Source of the DNA: Bombyx mori
Lineage: Eukaryota > Arthropoda > Insecta > Lepidoptera > Bombycidae
DNA: 64,000 bases
Direction: 5' to 3'
Assembly (NCBI RefSeq): GCF_030269925.1
Contig: NC_085130.1
Location: forward strand, 8,940,501 to 9,004,500
Shown here piece by piece: positions 32,720 through 43,903 of the stretch (its first letter is position 1; each line of letters starts with the position of its first letter). Both the position numbers and the translations under genes were made by a program. The notes beneath the pieces are model-generated. The model searched no databases. It was not told where the DNA came from and saw only the letters and a program-made list of their open reading frames with translations.

Positions 32720-34607
32720 TCAACATATCGCTAGAGCTCATTATTTCCACACTTATACAGCTCCAAAATGAATTATCCATCCTTGGTATTTTCCTGAGCA
32801 CTATGACACGTTGTTCAAAGAAGTTTAAAAATATATTTTAAAGGCCTATAGGGTGGTTCGCGTGTGCAATCCTAATTCTCAATATCCATGAGCGATTTCA
32901 ACTAATACCATCAGGCATGTCACTCCACGTTAAAAGACAATAAAAAATATGTTAATTTGGTTTTTATTTATTTATTTTTTTAATATATTTTGTAGACATA
33001 GTTATTAGAAGAAATACGACAATAAAGATACAGAGTACAAGGGCACTAGTTATTCCACGTTCAAATCTCTTCCAGTAAGATTAAATGTTTGTTTCTTGTG
33101 ATTACATTTCGCGACTGTCCCAGGAAAGCGCGGCTGGCGTTCGCTAGTAATAAATAAAAACATTTAGAATAAATTATCTGAAATGTTGGCCGTTTCCTAA
33201 CCCGCTCCGCGCCATTATTGGGAGAAGAGGCCCGCAGGCCCTTCAACAATAAAAGGCGGGCCATTTATGGGCCATTACGGGCAGAATGTTGCATATTTAT
33301 CATTCGCTTTATAAAGAGAGCCGGTCTGAAGCCAAATTTTCATAAACATCATTTAGCTAATGTTGTTACGTATTGAATGAGTGAGTATTTCACGCATCTA
33401 TGAGGGAGGTCATAGAAAACTATGTGTATATGATACGGACTCTAGTTGTGAGGCGAATTATGGGCCAGAACGTGAAGTACGGGTGCCAATTCACCCATTT
33501 CTTCAGTGAGGTAATTAAACGTTCCGGTTGGGAGTATGTTCGGTATTACAAAACAATTGACACTCTCGCTACGGGTCTCGAATGAGTGACAGAATCCATG
33601 TTGTGATGTGTAGGGTGGCAAAATTTAATAAAAGTAGCTCAGAGAAAAAAATAGACTCTTCCATTCCATCTTTTGTTAGTAGATTAGCGAGTCCGACATT
33701 GTCCTGTACTGAAGATAATAATAAAAAATGGTGTGCGTGCAACATGGTGCACTTGAAAAAAGTGAAATTTCTTTTGCGGTGTGTAGTATTGTGGTTTTCT
33801 TCTTTTTTAATCCATAAAACAAACTTCTATTGTAATAGGGAATGCTGTGTATAAGAGAAATGACCTAGCTCCCTTTTTCCCTCTCTCCATGGTCGAGTGG
33901 TTCGCGAGACGTTCAGTCTGTTTTCTCACTCTCGCTCGTTCTAAATTGTATCTTTTCTCTCTAGCCGTAACGAATCTGTCGCGGGTTAAATTTTACTCTC
34001 AACGCGCCTAAAGAAGTCTCAATTCAAAAATCCTTGTGTTGGGTCGCACAACGACTCTGGTCCAATTGTAAATTCAAATTATCCTGTGTTCGGTTTTATT
34101 AGCGTATGTTTGATGTGAATCGACTAAATACTCTGATGCTTACTAACCCGCATTTAAGTTTCGGATGAGACAAAAGTCACCTAGGGCGGACTAGGATGCC
34201 GAACCAATGAATTTGCTGCTTAGTTGTTTGTTGAAGAAGAATAATAAACAAAGATAATCAGAATACGTGCACTTAGAACAACGGTAATAGTTGTCAATCA
34301 TACAGCACTCCCAAACTTATTCACACACACACACACAAAGTGCGCTTAATTAATAAGAAAACGCGGAGTCTCTCAACACATCCGCTCACAACGTAGGTAT
34401 GTAGGTCACTTAAGGACGGAGTCTGAAGATTTGTTATACAAGTATTTGAGCCCAGTACAGACTTCAGCTCTGTCAAAGATTTATTCTTAACCGACACAAT
34501 TTTTGTGAATTCTATCGATAAATTGTTTTGTGATCTGAACGAATAATAAGAGGGAAATAATTTTTTTTTTATATCATTACACTATATTTATTAAAATCTT
34601 ATTAATT
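32720..34607. other. No gene seen; long unique-looking stretch
   Basis: No transposon signature recognised for almost 1.9 kb. A G+C-richer segment at 33180-33330 has near-repeats ('gggccatttatgggccatta') and might be regulatory. Two consecutive plus frames (33400-33585, 33582-33854) show no domain. A (CA)n run lies at 34322-34337. Confidence 0.45.
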
Positions 34608-34853
34608 ATTAAATAATAAATAAATATTTACTAACAATCACGTCACGTTAACTGGTCCCGTGCTAAGTTCGTAAAGAACTTGTGTTACAGGTACCAGATA
34701 ACGGAAATAAATGTAAGATTTTATTATACACATATATATATTTAATATACATCCATAACCCTGGAAAAGACATTTTATATTTATCATACAAATATCTTCC
34801 CTTGGCGGGATTCCTGCGAACCCTTGTGTAGTGACCATGTCACCAGACGGCTG
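34608..34853 (-). mobile_element. tRNA-derived SINE, damaged copy
   Basis: Same body as 6715-6983 ('aacttagcacgggaccagtt', 'ccagggttatggatgtatat'). The tRNA-like head has lost parts of both promoter boxes. Confidence 0.75.
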
Positions 34854-35847
34854 TTAAATTATTGAACATTAAAAAAAAACTAACTAATTAAAGATACAGT
34901 TTACATGAATATATTGCCGCTAATGATGGTTATTATTACTATTACTCCTCTAAAGACTCGTTTGCAATAGAACCATGTTGCAAAGAAATGTAGTTACACA
35001 AGTAGAATGTTCCCTTCAAAAGCCTCATAAATCTGTATCGGGTCCAGGAGCAAGCTTTTCCGAAGCACCCTTCCGAAACAAGGATAATTGAGAGCTAAAA
35101 AAAGCCAGACACGAAAAAGCCCCGAAGCCTTAATTAATACTTTAACGCGAATATTAACGCGGCAATTCGGAGATTTCAAGCGAAAAAGCCCAGAGGTGTT
35201 TTGGCCTTTATCATCGCGTTACAAGGCTTCGACAGCGGGAGGGTTCGTTTGTTATTTTTACAAGACACGGGCTGTGCGGTCAACCTCATCTATAGAGGTG
35301 AGTTCTTCGGTGGGTATCGGTGGGACGAGCTTATTGTTACATTTGGCTTTAAGTTATTAATAAGGGCTATAAGTAACGTAAATTCAGTTGATCAACTTGA
35401 GGGATAATTTAGCAATGTGGCGGGTAGCCATCATACAACGCAAGATAATTGACAGATGCCTGAATCTCGCTTACGACATTTTCAAGATAAAGCGCATATA
35501 TACAAGTTCTGAACAACAACACCAGGACCGTCGGTCTACCGAGCAATATCACCCGCTCGGTGGTAGATTTTCCCTTTCGTCGTAAATCTACAAACTGGAC
35601 TCCCCTCCTCGTCGTAAATCCCCAAAAGCAATACTTTCGTTTTGATGAATTATTTGGTATCCCTGGTTCTATGGAGTGACTTCAGAACTCTTTTGTTCTA
35701 TTATGTTCCATGGGGAGTTCTCTGAATGATTGTTTGAATCTCATCATGTCCATTTCAAGATCGCACCTTCAGTCATTAGTTTATATCCACTAGACCGGAA
35801 CATTGCGCCCATACGCACTTCGTTTCCAGAGACACCAATATATTTAT
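34854..35847. other. No gene seen
   Basis: The segment 35040-35330 is richer in G+C than its surroundings but has no conserved frame. A hairpin-forming sequence ('ctaccgagc' ... 'gctcggtggtag') lies at about 35536-35567. Confidence 0.4.
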
Positions 35848-36080
35848 CTATTGCTTATATCGGTGGACGAGTTCACGGCTCACCTAGTGTGAAGTGCTTA
35901 CCAGAGCCTATAGATACCAAATTAGCAAATATCGCCACTTACTGTGACATACGAGTTCTCAGTCTCAGCTTTATAGTATTACGACTGCCCCACCATTGAA
36001 ACTGAAAAGTATTACTGATTCACGACAGAAATGGGCAAGGCGGTGGTACCTACTCGTGCTCATAAGGCCTACCACCGATA
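35848..36080 (-). mobile_element. Old, diverged Bm1 SINE
   Basis: Minus-strand order of Bm1 blocks is kept ('ggtggacgagttcacggctc', 'cgactgccccaccattgaaa', 'ggcggtggtacctactcg') with many substitutions. Confidence 0.7.
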
Positions 36081-36093
36081 AACAAAGTAAACT

Positions 36094-36285
36094 AGATGAC
36101 ACATCATAATCAGCAGCTCTTGGCAGAACAGTCGTGGTCATGTGGAATTCGTGTTTATTAAAGCCTTGACAGATGCTCTCCATAGTTTTTGAATTAGGGC
36201 TTGGCACACGCACTCGTTAAGTGGGGTTTTAGGTTTTTCACCTGATCAGTCCAGCGCATGAGGCTTCGTCCACGAGATTGTAACT
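36094..36285 (-). mobile_element. RTE-D 3' end
   Basis: The minus strand repeats the RTE-D tail ('RWTDQVK'-type coding, then 'ccacatgaccacgactgttc'). It has frame-breaking changes and stops at 'ctcgtggacgaagcctcatg'. Confidence 0.7.
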
Positions 36286-36649
36286 AGTTGTACAGCTAAA
36301 AATATTAATAGCCTCCACAGCGATCAAATATATTATTATCGAGGCCGTGAGTTGAGATTCTCACTGGATTACTTTACCTCCAGCACTTCAGTCCGTCGTA
36401 GCCAATAAATAAAGTGCTTTATCTCGCAGTACATTAGTGAGAAAGGGATGAAAATTGTCACATTTCGAATAGCACGCCCGCGGCGGTTCCTGCTTAATAT
36501 CCCGGTGGAAAAGAACGGCTGGTCGCGCCTTGGGTGACAGTAGAGACGACACCATCAACTATCGATAAATTTTGTATATTTTTCGGATTCTGTTATAACT
36601 GAATTCCGTAGACATCCCGTGCATATACTACGGTAAGCACCCATAAATC
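36286..36649. other. No gene seen
   Basis: Unique-looking DNA, partly G+C-rich at about 36470-36545, without a supported exon. Confidence 0.45.
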
Positions 36650-36856
36650 AGCTCGCTGAGTTTCTCGCCGGATCTTCTCAGCGGGTCGCGATTCCGATCC
36701 GGTAGTAGATTCGTACGCGAAGCAGTTGCTCTTAAGTTGTTAGGTCTCCTTCAAAAGCGCTCGGGCAGCTGTTAGCAAATCTCACCCCTCCTGGATGAGC
36801 CTTTGCTCGCCCATCTATCCTGGTGAAACTGGAAAGGCCTCAGGGCCACTAGTAAA
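36650..36856 (+). mobile_element. LINE-A 3' UTR
   Basis: 'gagtttctcgccggatcttc', 'gattccgatccggtagtaga' and 'aggcctcagggccactagta' define the terminal 200 bp of LINE-A. Confidence 0.85.
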
Positions 36857-38205
36857 CTCTCAGTCATATAAAAAGTACGGTAAGTATGGGATATGACTGA
36901 TTTAGTCCAAGCAAGAATCAAAGAAAATGGATACCATAACTATTTACATGTTAAATACTAATAAATAATGTTATAACTACTAAGATGAATTGACGTCATA
37001 AGCTTTTACTTGGGTGGGTTTTCTGCCTATTTCTGCCGCTCTTCTGCCTGGAACGTATGAATTTCCAGGTAGAAAAGCGAGACTGTCATTATGTAGACTG
37101 ACCTTTTATATCAAGGTTGGTATATTAGGGTAGCAAACGGCAAGAGAAGGATAGCGAACTTTAAAACAAGTATCCAAGCAAATCCATGCTACTCCTGGTC
37201 ACCTTACGACATTAAGTATAGTGATTGTGTGTAAGTATGTCTTGGACGGATAGCGGTCCAAGACTTACCTATTTCTGTTAAGCCTTTAATGAAGACACCA
37301 CATCAAGACTAACACAGTTACGATTTTATTAGAGCGATATCAGCAATGACTTCACACAAGAGAGTGTGAATATGTAAGAGTAAGTAAGAGACATAATTCT
37401 CAACACGCCATGTTTTATAGTAAGACAGACGATACACTGCTTGCTTATCCGATAAGTTAAGTTCTATAAAATATCGATATAATCTATCCCCGTAATACAC
37501 ATCCCTGCGTTATATTACAGAGTGATTGTCCGCTGTGTTCATATCGATAACGATATAAGACATACGTTTCCTTTTGCTTGATTGACTCTACCGTAGAGCG
37601 GGAGTCTCTACTATTGACTCCGGTATCTGATTAACGTGAGGCCGTGAGCGTGTGTTGATCAAAAACAATAAAAATAAAAATAGACCGCAATAAAAATAAT
37701 ACAGAAGGTTCAACTATATTGAGGTATTATAATGGGATGTTAGGAGTTCGCGCGTCGTTTTTTTTTTGAATACCTTTTATTATTATAGGTACTTCGGAGG
37801 GAGATTTTAACTTGCTATCTTCAACGTACGCAAAGTATGACTGTTTCGCGGCAGAAGTAGGCACACAAGTGGTAATTAGTAATTAATTCTTTCTTATTTC
37901 TGCCGCAAAACATTTATTAGCATAATCTGTTTTGATGCTTCAATTAACCTTATGTAACTTTCAACATCGGTCCTCTATGACAGTCCCCGAATCAGCTGTC
38001 TTACAAAATATATTATATTTTTCAATTCATACACGAAAGTATACCTAACTTACAACAATTTCTAATTAAGTGAAACTAATTCAATAAATAACTAATTCAA
38101 TCTGTTTATAATGGTTTGATACAATTCGTCTGAATGGAGCGAAAGTTCATTGTGCATCACTAAATACATTTTCAGAATACCTACAGTTCAATAAAAGCTA
38201 CATAA
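36857..38205. other. No gene seen
   Basis: AT-rich DNA. Small Bm1-like pieces in opposing orientation occur near 37835-37925 ('gtttcgcggcagaagtaggc', 'ttatttctgccgcaaaac'). No exon recognised. Confidence 0.4.
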
Positions 38206-38303
38206 ACCCATAGACACAGCCCACTGAGTTTCTCGCTGGATCTTCTCAGTGGATCGTGTTGCCGATCCGGAGGTAGATTCTGCGAAGCACTGCTCTTGCT
38301 AGG
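38206..38303 (+). mobile_element. LINE-B 3' fragment, directly followed by Bm1
   Basis: 'cccatagacacagcccactg', 'gagtttctcgctggatcttc' and 'gaagcactgctcttgctagg', then an abrupt change to the Bm1 head. Confidence 0.8.
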
Positions 38304-38752
38304 AGAAGTCGTCCTGGCCTAACGGATAAGACGTTCGGTGCATTCGTGTTGAGCGATGCACCGATGTTCGAATCTCAGGCGGGTACCAATTTTTTCTAAT
38401 GAAAAAATTGAGAACGTCTCAACAAATGTTCACGATTGACTTCCACGGTGAAGGAATAACATCGTGTAATAAAAATGAAACCCGCAAAATTATAATTTGC
38501 GTAATTACTGGTGGTAGGACCTCTTGTGAGTCCGCGCGGGTGGGTACCACCGCCCTGCCTATTTCTGCCGTGAAGCAGTAATGCGTTTCGGTTTGAAGGG
38601 TGGGACAGCCGTTGTAACTTTACTGAGACCTTAGAACTTGTGTCTCAAGGTGGGTGGCGCATTTACGTTGTGGATGTCTATGGGCTCCAGTAACCACTTA
38701 ACACCAGGTGGGCTGTGAGCTCGTCCAACCATCTAGCAATAAATAAATAAAA
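38304..38752 (+). mobile_element. Bm1 SINE, full length
   Basis: Head 'gaagtcgtcctggcctaacg' with A-box-like sequence and an intact B-box-like 'tgttcgaatctcagg', then link, body and (AAAT)n tail. It is inserted in or right behind a LINE-B end. Confidence 0.92.
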
Positions 38753-39103
38753 TATTTGTATTTGTAGAGCTGGAACATTTATAAGCAGTTTTGGGAAACT
38801 CACTATATCGACTGTATTAAGAAATGACTTACATAGTTTATTAACTAACTTTATTGTGTGCAAAATCAAATGAAGACTAGTGTTATTCAAGCTATCTATG
38901 GTCTCCGGGCAAGAATAAAGTAAGCCCAAAAATTATTGGCAATGATGAAACTATTACCATTAATTAAAGTTTAAAAAAAGCACCCTGTATAATTAGTACT
39001 GTTTAGAATGTATCCATATACTATGCATTTACCATTACACCTTTAAAGTGACCTTTGCTGGATTCACCGCTGGACATCACTAAACTAATTTATTATAAAC
39101 TAG
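38753..39103. other. No gene seen
   Basis: AT-rich spacer between two Bm1 copies of opposite orientation. Confidence 0.5.
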
Positions 39104-39345
39104 TTTATTTGCTTAGATGGATGGACGAGATCACAGCCCACCTGATGTTAAGTGGTTACTGGAGCCCATAGACATCTACAACGTAAATGCGTCACCCAAC
39201 TTGAGATATAAGTTCTAATGTCTCAAGTATAGTTACAATGGCTACACCACCCTTCAAATCGAAACGCATTACTGCTTCACGGCAGAAATAGGCAGGGCGG
39301 TGGTACCCGTGCGGACTCACAAGAGGTCCTACCATCAGTAAAAAA
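39104..39345 (-). mobile_element. Bm1 SINE, 5'-truncated
   Basis: Minus-strand body from 'agatggatggacgagatcac' to 'gaggtcctaccatcagt'. An older Bm1-like remnant follows at about 39377-39445. Confidence 0.88.
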
Positions 39346-39587
39346 TAATTATTTTAACTTAGGGTAATTTTAATTTATTGCGTAGACGGCCCATCGGGGA
39401 ATAGTGATTATCAGAGCTCAGAGATATCACAACGTGAATGCCGAATTAAAATCGTCAAGTGAGTTTTTGAAGTAAAACGCGTTTGAAAGCTATTGGTGCT
39501 TTATCCAACTTCCTTAACGCAAGTGTTGATATGAGATTGGTTGTGTGTGAAAGGTGAAGCTATCGTGCAATATATAATTCAAGTATA

Positions 39588-40325
39588 CTAGTGGTCCCTT
39601 GGTAGTCGAAATTCGACTATAATTAATTGTTAAGGAATTGTTCGAGATGATACCGGCATCTCGTTTTTACCATCGCACCGCCCGCCACCGGAGTAGAGTT
39701 CATCCATACTACCTGGAGCCACTGCGGTCATCGACAGTGCGTTTCCAGAGGTCTTTTGTTGCCACGTACCATCCTGATTTGGAATAAGCTCCCCTCCACG
39801 GTGTTTCCCGAACGATATGACACATCCTTCTTCAAACTAGGTTTGTGGAGAATACTTAACTTTAGACCTGCCCCTGGCATTGCTGAAGTCTATGGACGAC
39901 GGTAACCACTCACCATCAGGTGGGCCGTATGCTCGTCTACCTACAAGGGCAATAATAAAATAAAATAAAATTGGAATTTTAAGTTTGTACATTATTATTC
40001 GAGATTTCACCAAGACTACACTTTAGACAAATATTAATAAAGACAAACAATAGTAATCTATTGTCAATTTGACTACAAACTATAATAGAAAGTTTGACAA
40101 TAAACAAATAGCATGCATGCGTGTTGTGTCAAACACATGGTAGTGTGTGTAATGTTTTCTTTATTGATTTAATGTATCTTTTATGCATTATTTAAAAAAA
40201 AAAAATTAGCATTGTGCACTTCTTCTCTATAATCTCTATAAGTGTGGAAAATTTCATACTCCTCCGTCCGCGCAATTTTCGTAAAAAGGGATACAAAGTT
40301 TTTGCTTCACGTATTAATATATAGA
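39588..40325 (-). mobile_element. Helitron family A, complete, carrying a LINE-C insertion
   Basis: The minus-strand 5' end is TCTATATATTAATACGTGAA after A. The 3' end is the 'tagtcgaatttcgacta' hairpin, then 'ccaagggaccactag' before T. Compared with 32315-32719 it contains an extra insert of about 330 bp (39630-39965), which is LINE-C. Confidence 0.88.
39630..39965 (+). mobile_element. LINE-C 3' end inserted in a Helitron
   Basis: The plus strand encodes the eroded RT C-terminus ('VHPYYLEPLRSSTVRFQR' after small corrections, then a FPERYDTSFF region). The UTR and an (AATAA)n-type tail follow. 'aattg' flanks both sides and could be a short target duplication. The reading frame has at least one shift. 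Confidence 0.82.
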
Positions 40326-40711
40326 TAATTAACACTTAATCTACAATGCGGTTATTTTTATAAGAATCCTATTTCTGAATTTATTCGTATCATTCACTGA
40401 TCAGATTTACGCACACTTAGTCTCTGCTATAAAGAATATCGATCAGCACGCAGTCAATTCCATAAGAAAGATTGTTGGTGAATCTTAGTCTGGACCGCAG
40501 CCAACGGTGCAAACCGAGAAATAAATAAAAACCACACCCCTTGGGCGCACTGCAACTTGAAATATTGTGAGCAAATTGTATGGAAACAATATATTTATTG
40601 CAGGATCTTGGATATTTTCGTGTTAGCTAAATGTTTTGTTTTATATGATATTATGTTGTTGTTTTGCAAACTTGTCACGTTTTAAGTTTGATATTTTCAA
40701 TCATTATTTTA
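40326..40711. other. No gene seen
   Basis: AT-rich DNA, in part resembling 7740-7870 in reverse ('ggaccgcagccaac', 'acttgaaatattgtgagcaa'). Confidence 0.4.
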
Positions 40712-41010
40712 TTTTATTGCCCGAGCAGGCAGACTAGCATACAGCGCACCCGACGGTAAGTGGTTACCGTCGCTCATGGACGTCAGCAATTCCAGGGGGC
40801 AGAGCCAAGCTGCTGCCTACCGCTTAGTACTCTCCACAAGCCTCGTTTGAAGAAGGACATGTCATAGCGCTCGGGAAACACCGTGGAGGGGAGCTCATTC
40901 CATAGCCGGATGGTACGTGGCAATAAAGATCTCTGGAAACGCACTGTGGATGAGCGTAGTGGCTCCAGGTAGTATGGATGAACTCTACTCCGGTGGTGTA
41001 CATTCATGCT
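40712..41010 (-). mobile_element. LINE-C 3' end with longest intact C-terminal frame
   Basis: Minus-strand frame 40783-41007 encodes 'SRVHPYYLEPLRSSTVRFQR' then 'SLLPRTIRLWNELPSTVFPE' and 'RYDMSFFKRGLWRVL'. This LPRT..LWN-LP..VFP pattern is the conserved end of many jockey/CR1-superfamily reverse transcriptases. The catalytic domain is missing. Confidence 0.87.
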
Positions 41011-41163
41011 TCAAAAAATTTGTGCATTATTTTTTATATGGATAATTCATATTGTGATAACTTCTTATGGGAGAGTAACCCGCTTCGTTACGTAACGCGT
41101 TACGGCGCCAGTACGTCTCCCTTCCCTTCCTACAGGCTGGATTGTGAGAGACAAGGTGACTTT
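41011..41163. other. No gene seen; short spacer
   Basis: Spacer between LINE-C and Bm1 with 'cgttacgtaacgcgttacg', a small near-palindrome. Confidence 0.5.
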
Positions 41164-41609
41164 GAAGTCGTCGTAGCCTAATGGATAAGACGTCCGGTGC
41201 ATTCGTGTTGAGCGATGCATCGGTGTTCGAATCCCAGGCGGGTACCAATTTTTCTAATGAAATACGTGCTCAACAAATGTTCACGATTGACTTCCACGGT
41301 GAAGGAATAACGTCGTGTAATAAAAATCAAACCCGCAAAATTATAATTTGCGTAATTACTGGTGGTAGGACCTCTTTTGAGTCCGCGCGGGTAGGTACCA
41401 CCACCCTGCCTATTTCTGCCGTGAAGCAGTAATGCGTTTCGGTTTGAAGAGTGGGGCAGCCGTTGTAACTGTATACTGAGACCTTACAACTTATATCTCA
41501 AGGTGGGTGGCGCATTTACGTTCTAGATGTCTATGGGCTCCAGTAACCACTTAACACCAGGTGGGCTGTGAGCTCGTCCACCCATCTAAACAATAAAAAT
41601 AAAAAAAAC
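41164..41609 (+). mobile_element. Bm1 SINE, full length
   Basis: Head 'gaagtcgtcgtagcctaatg', B-box-like 'tgttcgaatcccaggcg', link, body and A tail. Only scattered differences from the other full copies. It carries a frame of 83 codons (41181-41432) that runs through non-coding SINE sequence. Confidence 0.93.
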
Positions 41610-41938
41610 TTGTCATCACTAAGCCTTTTTTGTCAACCCTTTTTCATGACTGAATTTTTTAAATCTAAAATACGCCGTGATCAGGATATTGTCGATATAT
41701 CTTGTCGATTCGGAACCGTTATTTAAATACGTTCTTTGACTAAAGAGGAGAGCTAACCTTATGAACATTCAATGTTGAAAATTTTTTTTGTTTTATTTTA
41801 TAAATTTTTTTCTATTGTTTTTAATAATTATTCTGCTATTCGGGACGGGAGAAAAATACAACAAACCAAAGACCATGAAAATCGGTCGGCCGTTCTCGAG
41901 TTATATGTGCTTGAACAAACTCGACTTTCCCTTTTTTT
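41610..41938. other. No gene seen; possible Helitron C-like scrap
   Basis: 'aaatcggtcggccgttctcg' near 41878 resembles the 5' motif of several Helitron families on the minus strand. The rest is AT-rich. Confidence 0.35.
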
Positions 41939-42415
41939 TTCCTACCTAAGCTGATAGCCTTGATCTTTTTGCTAGAGTTGGAAGTGCAAGCTCCTGTTTT
42001 TTTTTTTAAATTCGAAAGGCAAAGGTAACTGAACGTACATATTAATATTTACATTAAATTTCACCAACTTTGAAATATGAAATTAATATCGAAGAAATTA
42101 TCCGAAATATGTGGATTTTTTCCCCCTACCTAAGCTGATAGCCTTGAGAGGCTATTTCAGCGTAACTTTAACTAGTAGGTGAGCTCACGCGGCCCAAACC
42201 GGAGTGATGCTAATACTGACCCCAGCAAGAGCATTGCTTCGCAGAATCTACCACCGGATCGGAAACGCGACCCACTGAGAACATCCGGCGAGAAACTTAG
42301 CGGGCTGTGTCTATGGGTTAATTCGCTCGTCGAGCCCTTCGTCGCAAGCGACGGGTTCGACGAGGATGGTGACCGGTGCTTGTGGTACCTAAAATCACCG
42401 TTAATGGAATACTTT
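41939..42415 (-). mobile_element. LINE-B 3' end with duplicated flank
   Basis: 42120-42415 is a minus-strand LINE-B end. 41966-42119 duplicates 29310-29483. A second partial LINE-B tip ('cctacctaagctgatagcct') sits at 41941-41963, so the element looks like two nested or recombined copies. Confidence 0.75.
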
Positions 42416-42640
42416 CCATAAACTGTACTAAGACGATAGGTGTAATATTAATTGGTATATTTATAAAAAGAGTAACAAGCAAGTGTCGCGGGTGGCGTTG
42501 CTGTACGAAGTGTCGAAGAAGGCGTAAAGCCGCGACCCCGCACCGCGCGATAATCGATGTCCGTGCATCGACAGATATCAACATTGAATTCTAATACCAA
42601 CACCGGGATCTCAACAAAGTCTAATACATATAATAACTAG
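42416..42640. other. Probable intron next to the Ig exon
   Basis: DNA downstream (minus sense) of the splice donor at 42651. The CG-rich stretch 42480-42570 has overlapping frames on both strands without a motif. Confidence 0.4.
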
Positions 42641-42651
42641 GATGTACTTAC

Positions 42652-42806
42652 TGTAAGTGTGGAAGTCGGTAACCTGCACTGTGTTACAGTCCTCGCCTAC
42701 TTGCAGGTACGTGATCTCGCATCGATAGACGCCCTCGTCTTCAGCCTTGACGTCGTTTATCACCAGCTCAGCTGAAGTCGCGTTTGGCTCGTGGGCTATC
42801 GAAATC
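42652..42806 (-). CDS. Immunoglobulin-superfamily exon (host gene)
   Basis: A 155-bp minus-strand exon lies between a polypyrimidine/AG acceptor (ttcgttcccag, bases 42807-42808) and a strong GTAAGT donor (42646-42651). It translates without stops to 51 full codons, with split codons at both ends. The peptide includes '[20 protein letters not shown]' and then '[15 protein letters not shown]'. The D-x-G-x-Y-x-C motif is the F-strand signature of an Ig V/I-set domain, and its cysteine would pair with one in an upstream exon. An extra cysteine follows 11 residues later. The G+C content and codon use contrast with the surrounding AT-rich repeats. Such domains usually lie outside the cell in adhesion or guidance receptors. 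The particular gene cannot be named from 51 residues. No neighbouring exon was recognised, so the introns must be long. Confidence 0.75.
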
Positions 42807-42854
42807 CTGGGAACGAAAATGCTAAGATTAGAACATCCTCTAGATACTGAGATT

Positions 42855-43100
42855 TTTATTATATTTTTATTGCCATTGTAGGCAGAAGAGCGTGCAGTCC
42901 ACCTGATGGTGAGTGGTTACCGTCGCCCATGGACTTCAGCAAAGCCAGTGGCAGAGCCAAACCGTTAAGTGCTCTCCACAAGCTTCGTTTGAAGAAGGAA
43001 ATGTCATAGCGCTTGGGAAACACGATGGAAGGGAGCTCATTCCAAATCCGGATGGTATGTAGCAGAAAAGATCTAAGATAGGGGGATGTTTGATGAGACG
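42855..43100 (-). mobile_element. LINE-C 3' end
   Basis: Minus-strand frame 'HTIRIWNELPSIVFPKRYDI' then 'SFFKRSLWRAL', then the UTR. It would lie in the intron just upstream of the Ig exon. Confidence 0.83.
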
Positions 43101-43124
43101 CTATCATCGCCGCTATTATAGGAG

Positions 43125-43232
43125 TTTTTTTTTTATTGCCTTTGTAGGCAGACGAGCGTACGGCCCACCTGATGGTAAGTGGTTACCGTCGCCCATGGAC
43201 CAGTAAGGCCAGGAGCAGAGCCAAGCCGCTGC
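43125..43232 (-). mobile_element. Second LINE-C 3' end, adjacent
   Basis: Another minus-strand LINE-C tip ('ggcagacgagcgtacggccc', 'gaccagtaaggccaggagca') begins about 25 bp after the first, with its own T-rich tail. Confidence 0.8.
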
Positions 43233-43708
43233 CTACTAAACTGAAACTCCGTTTACTGTAAAGTGTTCTTAAATCTTAAATTCCAAAGATAAAGTCAGGA
43301 TTCTGTCGTTACATTTTTGCAGTACTGCAGATTTACGTCTCAGACAGATCTATCCGATCGAATTCGTGTCGACGTACCGTATTCAATACGTGGATAAATC
43401 TGTCCATTACTCAACAAACTTTTGTAAATATTCACTATCACATTTCTAAAATGATGCATCGGAAAGTAGAGCTGATGTAGAGATGTTTTTAGCGAGCATT
43501 CCAGAATCTTTTCGAGAACAAAGTAAGGCAATTAAAATGTTCGTGCCGTATCATAAGCGCAGACTTTTTATAGTGAATAGGAATCGAACAATACATCACT
43601 CAGCTACTTCAGCTTACGCGATCCAATTAAAACTAGGAGACCACTGGAGTTATGCCAAATTCATGAACTTAAACTATTGTTTTATTTTTGTTTACTTAAA
43701 TATTTTTT
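43233..43708. other. No gene seen; probable intron
   Basis: Unique-looking DNA. The minus-strand 63-codon frame has no Ig or other motif. No upstream exon of the Ig domain was found here. Confidence 0.4.
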
Positions 43709-43903
43709 TGTTGTTGCTTATATGGGTGGACGAGCTCACAGTCCACCTGGTGTTAAGTGGTTACCGGAGCCCATAGACATCTACAACGTAAATGCCGTCC
43801 ACCCACCTTGAGATGTGAGTTCCAAGGTCTCAGTATAGTTGCAACGACTGCCCCACTCTTGAAACTGAAACGTATGACTGCTTCACGGCAGAAATAGGCA
43901 GGC
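43709..43903 (-). mobile_element. Bm1 SINE, truncated
   Basis: Minus-strand body from 'tgggtggacgagctcacagt' to 'cggcagaaataggcagg', where it stops before the body start. Confidence 0.88.

Noticed and set aside
42318..42594. Overlapping 88- and 72-codon frames next to the Ig exon, considered as further exons
   Set aside because: They overlap LINE-B sequence and lack an Ig pattern. The arginine-rich translation comes from repetitive CG-rich DNA.
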